A DNA stretch of 64,000 nucleotides, taken from Monarcha castaneiventris obscurior (taxonomy: Eukaryota > Chordata > Aves > Passeriformes > Monarchidae). Under the pieces are notes generated by a model. It saw only the letters and a program-made list of their open reading frames with translations, did no database searches and was not told the origin of the DNA. The stretch covers positions 17,812,501 through 17,876,500 of the forward strand of contig JAMPIT010000258.1 of assembly GCA_026261815.1 (NCBI GenBank), given 5' to 3'. The position numbers were made by a program, and so were the translations under genes. Positions 51,060 to 60,775 of the stretch are shown here, in pieces (the first letter of the stretch is position 1; every line of letters begins with the position of its first letter).

Positions 51060-53224
51060 CTATGGCTGCTGTGTGTCCAGCCTGAGAAAAGCCAGCATAT
51101 GTCTCCAAGGGCTTCCTGAAATGCCGTTGTATAATTTTTCTTTTAGCATGCACTGGTGTAGCCTATGGACCAGTTTCTTTAGGATAGCCAGTTCTGAAAT
51201 ATTCAGCGAACTTTTTCATTGTCAAATATATTGTATTTAATGTCATTTAATATCAAGCAGTGCGACCAGTTAGGGTGAGAGGAGAAAGACAGTTGTCTTT
51301 AAATTCCAAACCCTATGAGGCAGCTGCTCAAGCTCTCCCAGCTTGAGAAATCTGCTCCCATGGAAGAAGATGGCAGGAGTGTGGGTCCAGCTGGGCCACG
51401 GCTCCAGAACAGGGTTGTGCTCAAACGCTGTTTTTTCAGCACTTTGTCAGGCTGGCACGTGCTCACTCTGAGTGTACAATTGCACTGCCACACTTGGTGT
51501 GGTCTGTGCTAAAGGCTGGAAGAGGAAAAGCTGAAACAGAGGGACCAAGGGCAAGGATGAAAGTCCTCACCCCAGAGTGTTGGTGTATTTGTTTTTTTGC
51601 CCACTGTAATTTGTGAATGGCCAGGTCAGGTCAGGAATGCCCTTCTGTGCAGCACGGCTGGAGCAACAACCTGAGTCCTACTCTGTCTGGTGCTGCCAGC
51701 CTACTTCTTATCCTTGTCCTCCATTAGGAAGTTCTGTAGGTCATTTCAAAATCAGGAGGACAAAAAGGTACATTTGAAGTCACAGCATTAAGGTTCAAAA
51801 TATCTAGGGGATATTTTAAAATTTTTGGATTTTATTCAATTTTTCCTCTCATAGTGTGATCAACATTTGCTGCACTGTAGCTGAAACTGAAATGAATATT
51901 CAGGTAGTTTTGCAAAGGAATAAACTGTAGACAATAGGAAGTTCATTGGTAGCAATTATGGTTAATGCTGAAAACAAGAATATGCACCTCAAACCACATG
52001 TGTGATTTTCATAGGTCAGTTTATGAAGTTGCAGGGAAGGAGGATATTCAAACATTTACTTGCTTTTGTGAACCCAAAGAGATTTTTCAACCACATGTTC
52101 ACTGTACTTCCAGAATTCCATCAGGCTGCATGTATGCACTTAGTCCTTAAAACTAGTAAGATGTCATTAAAACATTCATTGACACAGCCACTGTCTACCT
52201 TAGCTAGACCTTCAACATTACTAATTCAGCTCTTCCTGCATTTGCATGCAGCACTTCAACTACAAGGCTTTAATGCTGTTCTCTGTTTTGTTCTGCTGTC
52301 AGGTATTCAGCTCTGGTGTCTTCTTCGCTGAAGAATTTCTATATTACAGCTCTGAATACAATCTGTTTTGTATGCTCATGAACTAGCTCTAGGACTCAAC
52401 CCTCCCCTATTTTATATTCTGCACTGGTTAATTTTTCATTTCTCTGGCACCTTAGTGAAAAGTAGTCAACACAGTTAACAATATACATTGTGCAACAATA
52501 AATATTTTATTGGCTATATAATCTGCACAATTCACAAGTTGGATTTTTTTCTGGGAATTTGAATAAATCTATAATTTTGAATATTTGGTGAAAACTCATT
52601 TTTTATAGTATATTATGCTATAATCACTGTAAAATGTATGATCTGGTTTTTAATGGGAGCTGTAGACATTACTTTCACTTTTTTCCTTAACACTGCTAAA
52701 CTCTAATAAAGCTATTTTATAGGCAGAGTAGTTTGGAGCAAGAAATACAGAGGTTTCACCTTGGGAACAGTATATAATTAATATGCTAGTAAATTATAGT
52801 GCATTCCTTACACAAGATAGGATTAAGGAGTGTCTTTTTTCAAATATGTCTAAATACTTATATATCTACTTTATATATGAATTTGTTGTACAGTTGTTTT
52901 GTTTTGTTGTCTTTTTTGTTTATTCTGTTGGAACAAACAGATTTTTTTATTTATGTCTAGCTTGTGGTTCCTATCCTTAAGCCCGTTGTAATTAAGGAAA
53001 AAATTATTTTCTACTCCAGCATTTTCCCTCTATAGGTACAGGTTTGTGTTTCTGTTCATGGTTTCATATACAGGAATGTAGGGATGAAGATTGTTTGGTT
53101 TCTTTATATATTAATAGATTGGGCTTTTATTGTTGCGCACACCTAGAAACTGTTCTTGATCCAGGAGACAAAAAGATAAATTACTCTGTATGCAGGGTAT
53201 TGAACTCCTATCACTATATTGTGA
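51060..53224. other. No gene seen
   Basis: Noncoding DNA, very AT-rich from about 52.3 to 53.2 kb. The 109-codon frame at 52002-52331 has no recognisable domain. Confidence 0.45.
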
Positions 53225-53440
53225 TACATTAATTCTTTCTTAATGCATTCATCCTCACTGTGTGCCTATGAGATAGGGAGTCTAAGTCATAGTTATCTCA
53301 AAGATGGGGGATTAAGCCACAAAAACCCCTCAGCAACTTGACTAGGGCTGCACAGTGTGTTTGTAGCAAAACAGAGAGTGATCAGAGCTCTGAGTGGCGG
53401 TGTTAAGTACGGGCTCACTCCCCCTCTGTTCCAAGTCTTC
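53225..53440 (-). mobile_element. MIR/L2-type 3' tail fragment (minus strand)
   Basis: On the plus strand it reads like the antisense of the MIR/L2 3' region: CTCACTGTGTGCCTATGAG, GATAGGGAGT, an AAAGATGGGGGATTAAGCCAC block (compare GATGGGGAAACTGAGGCAC), AGCAACTTGACTAGGGCTGC (compare TGACTTGCCCAAGGTCAC), then GCTCTGAGTGGC. The order of blocks is right but divergence is heavy. It is a very old relic, inactive in birds. Confidence 0.5.
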
Positions 53441-54334
53441 AGCTCTTGCCTCAGAAGCTGTGCTTTCATTCTGTTTGAATAAAATTCCATTTAAAATAAA
53501 CCAGAAGTTCTAAATGCAAGTAACATCGTCTGCAAGCCAGCCAAGGGATTTTAAATACCATGTTACTGGGAATGTAATTCCCCCTCATTTTCCCCTGTGA
53601 CACTTGCGTTTTTGGAACTATTGCCCAAGTCTATTGATGGGGCACAGCAACATTAGTGCCTATTTGAATATAAACAAGATTATGACAAGAAGATGGAGCA
53701 GCTGATTATTGTGGAAGGGTTTTAAGCACACAGGGAGAAAAATATTTTCATGTCCTCCAAAGGATGAGTGAAAAAGGGAGAAAATGAGCAATGGCTATCA
53801 GAGAAGAGTTATCCAGCATAGCTGGCTGCATTTAGGATAGTGAACACTTTCCAGAGAGGAGAAATGAAAGCTCAGGTGCTCAAACAGTTTGAAATGAGAC
53901 TTGCAAATGTGTTCAGAAAACAATCTGTGATTAAAGAATGTCTGTTCTGATTACAATGTTTGTTTCTATGAAAGAAACTCATATTTGGTAATGCATTTGT
54001 TCCAAAACTGGTAACCTAAATATTGATGTATGTTTGCAAAATTGTGCAGTAGGTGCACGGATTAGCTCAAGGTTTAGAATTCCCTCAGGTAACAGGAGCT
54101 ATCAGTTGTTTCTCTCAGATGAAGATAAATGTGTTTGCTCTTGACAAAATAGTTGTCTTTATTCTTGTAATGGAGGACTTTACTACTGCTTCTTTTGAAT
54201 GTCATCCACCTTCCCAATGTCTTTCTTTTCTACCTTATCTGCTCGCAAAAACTCAAGATGAAGTAACCTTACTGAACGTAAACAGTTGTTGAAGTTTCAT
54301 TAACCTCATCTTGCCTCTTTGTGTGAACTTAGAG

Positions 54335-54500
54335 ACTAGAAGATCTTTACAACCACTTTCAAAGTGATTATTGTTCTGACAGTACCTCCACGAGGCTTGC
54401 TGTCTGCCACCGCACTGAATGGGCTGTGCAGAGGACACTATCTTGTGTTTTAGCTGGGAACAGTGAGACACAGATAAAGGAATTCAATCATCTTCCTATA
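54335..54500 (-). mobile_element. Possible MIR/L2-type fragment (minus strand)
   Basis: CTTTACAACCACTTTCAAAG followed about 100 bases later by TAGCTGGGAACAGTGAGACA echoes the antisense order of the same family (a 'TTTACAAA' block, then 'GATGGGGAACTGAGGCACAGA'). The match is weaker than at 53.2 and 58.1 kb. Confidence 0.3.
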
Positions 54501-54719
54501 TTAAGTAGTGCAATTTCATTGCTTTTAGACCTATGGATCTTTGTGTAAAACTCCTTCTGCATTTTCTTCTGCCTTTACTGTCCGACTTTTCTGTCTCTAA
54601 TCATCCTTTTCCAGTTCTTCCTTTTCCTTGTTAAAGATATGGCTGTCACTGAGCTGCCCCTTGCTTATCATCAGCAAACCCACCTTTCAGAAAGATCTAC
54701 CTTTTTGGCATGTCTGAAG

Positions 54720-55019
54720 TCAGTAAGATTTAGCCTTGTCATCCTTTATGAGAGTCCCATCATTGACTATAACCCCATGGTTGACTGCTGTGTTATGCAG
54801 AACTAGGCAGGCTGCGAGGATGTCAGATGTGGTATTGAGTCTGTGCTTTGACAATTGGAAAAGACACCGAGAATGAGATTTCACAGTCCCAGAAGACCTT
54901 TGAGTGATCAATGAATTCTGAGTAAGTGAACTAGTAAGTGAACTTCTGCTGGTATAAGGGCAAAATCAAATTAGATCCATCAGCTGTTTCTGTCCTGGAT
55001 AGCCACTGTCGCCTAGAAA
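54720..55019 (-). pseudogene. Decayed PIF/Harbinger (HARBI1-like) transposase, C-terminal part
   Basis: Read on the minus strand, one frame shows FLGDSGYP at its start, then about 30 codons later ITQRSSGTVKSHSRCL, then ILAACLVLHNTAVNHGV, ending at a stop near 54720. These match, in order and spacing, the Harbinger DDE core: the second catalytic Asp in LLGDSGYP, the catalytic-Glu block IERTFGxLKSRFRCL, and the terminal ACxxLHN motif. The frame is kept throughout, but one TGA stop interrupts it (54966-54968), the Glu position reads Gln, and a 12-bp duplication lies between the blocks. The N-terminal half with the first Asp was not found. It is a dead transposase fossil. Confidence 0.8.
54921..54944 (+). 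repeat. 12-bp perfect tandem duplication inside the transposase relic
   Basis: AGTAAGTGAACT is present twice head to tail (54921-54932 and 54933-54944). It adds four codons without a frameshift between the GDSGYP and KSHSRCL blocks. Confidence 0.9.
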
Positions 55020-56399
55020 TTATACAATAAAAAAGTAACTAAATCTGATGTATGAGACAGGGGATCAATGATTTGTTAGAATAAATGCAATGTAGCAGTA
55101 AATGAAGCACCTAAAATACAAACCATAATCTAAAAATGTTTCCAAGGAAAAAACATTTTCTATTTTCAAAATTCATGAAAATTAGGACTGAACAGACTGG
55201 GGAATAAATCTCGTTCAAAGTTCACTTAGTAAACTAGTGATATTATGAGACTGAGCTTTGATACCCTTGTACAATACAGGCTCATCACATTACAAGTTGG
55301 CATTCTGATGTGAAAACGCTTGTCTCATTATTAATAATTGACAGAGCACATGATGTTATTCACTACAGGAGCCTATTAACTGAGCATTGGCAGCAGGGTA
55401 TAGTTGCAGGGAATAGCCTTAAACATAAAATAAAGGGTATTAACTAATTCATGTCGTTTCCATTCACCTCTTAGGACAGTGTTGACCTGCCACGTTGGGA
55501 GAAGCTTGCTGTGGTCAGACTGGAGAAAACCTTCTCAAAGGCTGTACCATACCCTGAGGCTCTCCAACTCTCCAACATTCTGCATTTAAGGAGGGAGTTG
55601 GTGCTGAAGTGGGGCCACTGACTACAACTAGTGTTTATTAATTTCTGTGAAGTGTTGCAGGGAACAACATCCCCCAAAGAGCAAAGCTGCTCGTGCTTGG
55701 CTATTTGCCTGTGTTCTGTGATGTTCACCACTTTCTTCCCTCTCTGCCTGACATGTCAGTGAATATTGGTCATTGAAAGAGGCAGCTGAGTGGGATCTGG
55801 TTATAACTATGGCTTGAGAAAGTTGAAGTCATAATTCAGTTCAACTCAGATCTGAATTAACAGCTTCATCCACATCGTAAGTTATTATGCAGAGAGGTAA
55901 GAACCAGAAAATTTTTTTTTTGTTTATTTTGTTTTCTTCCCTTAGGAGAAAGAAATTATATTCACAACTTACCGCTCTAAGGTCCTTAATTGGTTTACAA
56001 TCAATCTGCAATTGTTCTTGGTTCTTCAGGGACAAGAAAGCCTAAAATATCCTGTTTTATCATTAAAATCATCAGATTTATAGAACCAGTATTTTGTAAT
56101 CAGTATAGTGTTCTCCCAAGTGGCAGGCAATATTGATGACATGTCTGCAAAAGGTGGGTTAGACAGATCAAGCTGCTGAACAGTAGCAAGGGTACTGATA
56201 TTGGTGAAACAGTGTTCTGTGCTGGAAGGGAACTCAGAAAGGGGTGCATCTTTTCACCTGGGGAGAGGGAGGGGAATGTTCTTCTCATTCAGGTTAATCT
56301 TATTTATAAACTGTTAACTTTGTGTTGGTTAACTTACAAGATGAATTTTTTCACTAATAATAAAGCAGCAAGAGACTTGTAGATATACTGAGTTACTGC
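55020..56399. other. No gene seen; the rest of the transposase was not found
   Basis: This is where the N-terminal half of the Harbinger transposase should lie on the minus strand. An 86-codon minus-strand frame at 55471-55731 (word SWRASGYGTAFEKVFSSL) is at a fitting distance but shows no DGTH-type motif, so I do not assign it to the transposase. Confidence 0.35.
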
Positions 56400-56790
56400 A
56401 TCTATTGCATCTCATTATGATGTAGTAAATGGTCCCTGGATACTATGGTATATTCAGACCAAGCCTATTCTTCACTTCTGTTCTTAATTAGCAACTAAAA
56501 GATAAATAATTTTGCTGTCATTGCAGCACAATAACAACCAGGGCAAGGCAATGACCAACGAGCCTTGCCCTAAATCCTGTAGCAATAAATGTTCAAACAA
56601 AAAAAATCCCCCTCCCTAACTTTGATTTATTAACTTGAGATGAATGATTTGGCTGTCAAAGTCTGTCAGTGCCATGCAATGAAAATAAAATCGGTGGCAG
56701 TGCCTCGTGTGTGAAGCCACTCATAGTATCTAGCCTTAAACATTCGCACTGAAGCTCCAACTGTAGCCTGCTCCCCACCCCCATTCATTA
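56400..56790. other. Weak candidate conserved noncoding block with hairpin
   Basis: The block is unique-looking sequence holding a 10-bp perfect inverted repeat (56540-56549 AGGGCAAGGC and 56562-56571 GCCTTGCCCT, 12-base loop). It is rich in AATAAA-like and ATTA words. It could be regulatory. The stem is shorter than a microRNA precursor needs. Confidence 0.25.
56540..56571. repeat. 10-bp perfect inverted repeat (hairpin)
   Basis: AGGGCAAGGC and GCCTTGCCCT form a GC-rich perfect stem around a 12-base loop. Beyond the stem pairing stops at once. Confidence 0.85.
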
Positions 56791-58044
56791 GCTTTCTAAA
56801 TCCTCCTGTCTTTGTGGAATCACTGCAGCAAGTTGAAAATGATATATGTAATGAAAAACCCTGTCTGCCTAGTGCAGAGAGGGTGGAGAAAAAGACTTTG
56901 CTTAGCAGCCGCTGCTGTGCTGATTCCAGCAACGATTAGTGCAGACTTTGTTAGAGAAGCTCACCAAGAGCAGAATATTAAGGCACAAAAGGGAAACTCA
57001 TTGTTTCTAAAGGTTTGTGTCTGCCTGGCTGGTTTTGTTTCCTTTTTGAGTGCTATGACCAAATGCACATAGAGACTTCAGCAGGAAAGAAATACAGATG
57101 TCTTCGAGGCTTTGTTATAATTTGGGGCTATTTCAATATTATGCTATAAATACAATATTATCTTTTCAGTACGGGTACCTGATGAGCAGGAAACCATTCA
57201 GTTTCTGCTTCAAGTGCAGGCAGAGGCAGAGGGAATGGCACTGCATCATAGTGCAGTCCAGTTCAACCCAGTAAATGATTGGTATGGGGAAAATATCAAC
57301 AGATAAATGTTTCTGAGTTTTCATGAACTGTGTACACACAGCAATATGTTGGTTATTTAAAAAAAAAATTGTGTGTCTTCTGCAAGACACACAAAAGATT
57401 GGATTTTTCACAAGAACTGGATTTCACAGTGCTGATCCAAGTCAATGACAGTGTAGGTGTTCAGCATCTCCGATGCCAAGCTATAATTGTACCTGGTAAG
57501 TCAGGGTAAGAAACCTGGATGTTTAATTATCTGATGCATAACAGAGGACTCAAGCACATTCTGCCTCATAATGTGAAACAAAATCTGTCTCATAACTATA
57601 CAACAGTGGCTCTTTTCTTGGTGGGAATGTATATTTATTATAGTCCAGATGTAGCATAACCTAGCAGGCCAGCAATGCAGCTTTAGGGCTTCCAGTTCTA
57701 TGGCCATCCCTTTGGTTTCAATGAATCTACATGCAAGCTGTTGTGGCTTGGGCACAGAAGGTTTTGAGATATTTGCATTCACACATACACAACCACATTT
57801 TTCCTTCAGGTGCCTGGATAAAATTTCATCTGTTTTGGAAGCTCTTTTTTGTCATGCACTGTAGAATACATCTTGGAGCCAGATGCTGTTCTAGACTGCT
57901 GGACTTTATAGTCAGATTGTGTTGTTAAAGATGCTTTTTAATTGACTTGGTATTTATCCCACACACAGCATATAATCCAACTGTTGTTTGTATCCTGGTA
58001 TACCTTGAGGTGCCCACAGAGATAAAAGCATGTTTAGTACCCAA
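56791..58044. other. No gene seen
   Basis: Noncoding DNA. Frames of 81-93 codons on both strands have no recognisable domain. Confidence 0.45.
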
Positions 58045-58235
58045 CATGCTGGAAACTTGTATTATGAAAAAGTCCTTGCCCTGAAGAGTTTTATAATTTT
58101 CAACTAATGTGATGTGAAAAACAGGAGGAAGGAATATGGATAGCATGGAGAAGTGAAATGAGTTGCCCAAGTTTTGTCAGCTGGTTTCCAGCTTGTAATC
58201 CAGTCCCTGAGCAATGAATCACACTGCTTACCAAA
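58045..58235 (-). mobile_element. Amniote MIR/L2-type 3' tail fragment (minus strand)
   Basis: The plus strand shows GAAAAAGTCCTTGCCCTGAAGAG (58068-58089 region), then GGAGAAGTGAAATGAGTTGC, TGTCAGCTGGTTTCC, GTAATCCAGTCCCTGAG and ATCACACTGCTTACC. These follow the antisense order of the reptile-common repeat: 'CAGTCCCTGCCCTGAAGAGCT', 'AGAGAAGTGAAGTGACTTGCCC', 'CACAGCTGGT', 'GAATCCAGGTCTCCTGAG', 'GACCACACTGC'. The order and several exact words make this the best-supported of the old SINE/L2-like relics here. Subfamily naming is uncertain. Confidence 0.7.
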
Positions 58236-59877
58236 GGCCAATTTGTGAAGGAATGAGCTCCTACTGGGAAGCAACAGGCTAGTACATGCCTATTGACTTC
58301 CCTGCCAGATCCTCCGTGTCTTGGCTCTGCTCTGTGCTTTACTACTCAGCACAATGTCCAAAAATGTTCCCAGCATAGCTCAGAGGTAGCAACAGACTTG
58401 GAAAAAGCCACAGATGACCCTTTTCTCTGTGTGTGTGTATTCTGGATGCATGCATAAAACTCCTCAGGATGGCAGAATATTACAAACAGTTACAACAACA
58501 TTTGATTAATGTCTTGTCTCAAAATCCACTTTGAAGAGATGCCTCAGGTATTAAAATGATAGACATGTAGTGCTAATCAAAATGATGCATATTTTTAGGA
58601 TACAAGAACTCAGGGCTAGCAGTGCTGAGTCTAGAAGTGCTTGCTTTTTCTTGTAATCAAAGATACACATTTACTTCTGCAATCTTAGCATAAGACTTCC
58701 TGAACCCATTGGGCTTTCCTTGGGGTTGCTCAGACATGGTCAGATATTACTGAAGATCAGGTGGTTGCTTCTTTTGAATTGAGCAAATATTGAGATATTC
58801 TTACTTTCAAGTTCTATTTCTTTTAAGCTATTGTGATGCTTAATAGAGATTCCTTTAAAAAGATTCATTCTTGTTAAGTTTGCTTTCTTTTCCGTTATAA
58901 TTCCTTCATTGCATATATTAGATACTGATCTTTTTTTTGAGTGAAAAAATCAAAAGTGTGTTTATGTCAAATGCTCTTAAGTTCTGAATCCTATGTTCTG
59001 TAGACTGTAGGATGTGCTGCTCTGTTGTCTTTTACCTTTGTCCCCTGAAATTTTTATTTAAAAATAGCCAGAGAGAAACAGATGACAGCCTGACAAAAGG
59101 TCCACAGTGTACTGTGTCCCCTCCTCCATCCCTGAGCCCCTTGTTCTAGCAAAACTCCTTTGCTTTCTCCTTTGATTTGCACCAATCTACCTTCAGAATT
59201 TTTCAAACATTGCAGTGCATTAAACACTACAGCAGATGGTGCTTTTTGACGATGCCTTTCTACATGAAGCAACATTTTGTAGTGTATGCTGCATTATCAA
59301 AAAATCAAACATGTAATTATGCAAATATGTATGCCTTTATAATAATCAAGTTTTATTGTAAATGGTTGATGCACATCAATTTGATCCTGTAGTGCTTCTT
59401 TAAGTGCAGTTTAAGTGGCTTTTCAGTGTACCCAGAGGCAACACAAATGCATCTCTGGAATATTAATAAAATTCTGAATCTTTGAGACACCAACTGGTAC
59501 AGCATTGCTTATACTGATTGAAACTAAATGCTAATCCTTTCCTTTATTTAAAAAAAGTCCCCTTTGTTATTTAAAACACTGATATTAGTGCGATATAAAG
59601 GGCCATTTTATTTTAAATTGTATTGTAATGTAGTTGTTAAAATAATGTCTAATCATACTATATTCAGATTCTACAATGTAAATTTGATGAGACAAGAATC
59701 CAGTCATTTTACAGTCATGAAAACAGAGATGTATGTTAATATGTCCAGTTCTAATTCTGTAAATTTATTAAGGAAATATCTGGTTTTAGATTTTAATCCT
59801 GAAGGCTTCCAAGTAACTGATTTGTGAATGCTCACTCAGAGATGGTTTTGCTTGTGAAATTTAATAAGCTAGATACT
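58236..59877. other. No gene seen
   Basis: AT-rich, stop-dense noncoding DNA, with a short TG simple run near 58427-58440. The 87-codon plus frame at 59564-59827 is unrecognised. Confidence 0.45.
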
Positions 59878-60143
59878 TGTGGGGGCAAAAAATTCAGCAA
59901 GGATTTTGACGTCCATAATGAAGTGTAAACTTTATTACTGATCTGATCCTGCCTTTTATACATTGGTTAACTTCGTTGGTCTAATGACAGCCATCTCCCT
60001 GAATGCACACATACACATTCTGCTGTTCGAATCAGCAGACGGGCTGTGGATACAGATAAACCAAGACTGTAAATTATGTTTTGCCTGTTTGTTCCTCCTG
60101 TTCTGAAAGCAGGGCACGAAAGGAGCAGATTGCATTGTTCACA
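59878..60143 (-). mobile_element. Probable retroviral LTR, minus strand (5' end uncertain)
   Basis: On the minus strand a TATAAAAGG box (plus 59952-59960) is followed about 24 bases later by AATAAA (plus 59931-59936), then a short U5-like segment ending GCCCCCACA at 59878. This copies the TATA-to-AATAAA spacing of the LTR at 35 kb. The 5' end is placed at the first TGTGAAC word (plus GTTCACA, 60137-60143) only tentatively. No target-site duplication was found, so the edge may be truncated or diverged. No coding remnant flanks it. Confidence 0.55.
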
Positions 60144-60339
60144 GGGAGAAGGCAGTAGCTATACCATGTCCCCCTTACCAGTTCCAATAGGCTGGATGTT
60201 TATTTTTTGGGTTTGCTATAAACAGAGGCTCTGTTAACCTGAAGGCAGATTGAGAAGGCAAAGAAATGAATATGCTTCCATCCTTGCACTGCCTGGACTT
60301 TTCCTCAAAACTAATTTCCTATATACTTCATGAAGCTTT
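60144..60339. other. Short gap, nothing recognised
   Basis: Unique-looking noncoding sequence between the LTR and the pyrimidine tract; part could be the LTR 5' end. Confidence 0.4.
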
Positions 60340-60775
60340 ATAGGTGGAGCTTTCTCTCTGTAAAATTTTTGCCTTCCTTTTGGATCTCTGTTTCCAATTT
60401 GCCTTCCTCACCATCTCTCTGCCCTGCTATTTTTGTTCCATGCAGTTGGTTATTGTCTCTCTGCCCTTTGTCCTTCCTCTGCCTCTTCCAATGGTATTTT
60501 TTTGGTTCCTTTTTGTGCTTGTGTGTTACCCCCCTTCACTTTTTCCCCTCACAGATTTTGCCTCCTCTGTCAGCCTTCTGCTCCTCAGATTTTTTTCCAA
60601 ATGTTTCTCTCAGTTTCCCCATTTGGTTCCTTAGTCCTTCCACAAATGTGTATTTCCTAGCTCCCATTCTGCTTTCCACATTCCCCTTCCAGGTTTTACT
60701 CTGTCTGATTTCTGTGTTTATCTTTTTTTTGTCCCTGCTTTTCTCAATTCAGATTGGTTTAAAATATTGCAGGAA
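60340..60775 (+). repeat. Long pyrimidine-rich tract
   Basis: About 430 bases are dominated by C and T on the plus strand without a fixed repeat unit. Since all stop codons need purines, long frames open in more than one register (152, 96 and 75 codons), all rich in Phe, Leu, Ser and Pro. That explains the apparent hydrophobic protein. The tract could form triplex DNA or be a degenerate simple repeat. Confidence 0.65.

Noticed and set aside
55471..55731. 86-codon minus-strand frame as the N-terminal half of the Harbinger transposase
   Set aside because: Position fits, but no DGTH-type first-Asp motif or other family landmark is present.
59990..60060. tRNA gene suggested by the TTCGAAT stem-loop
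   Set aside because: No A-box, D-arm, anticodon arm or acceptor stem could be built upstream.
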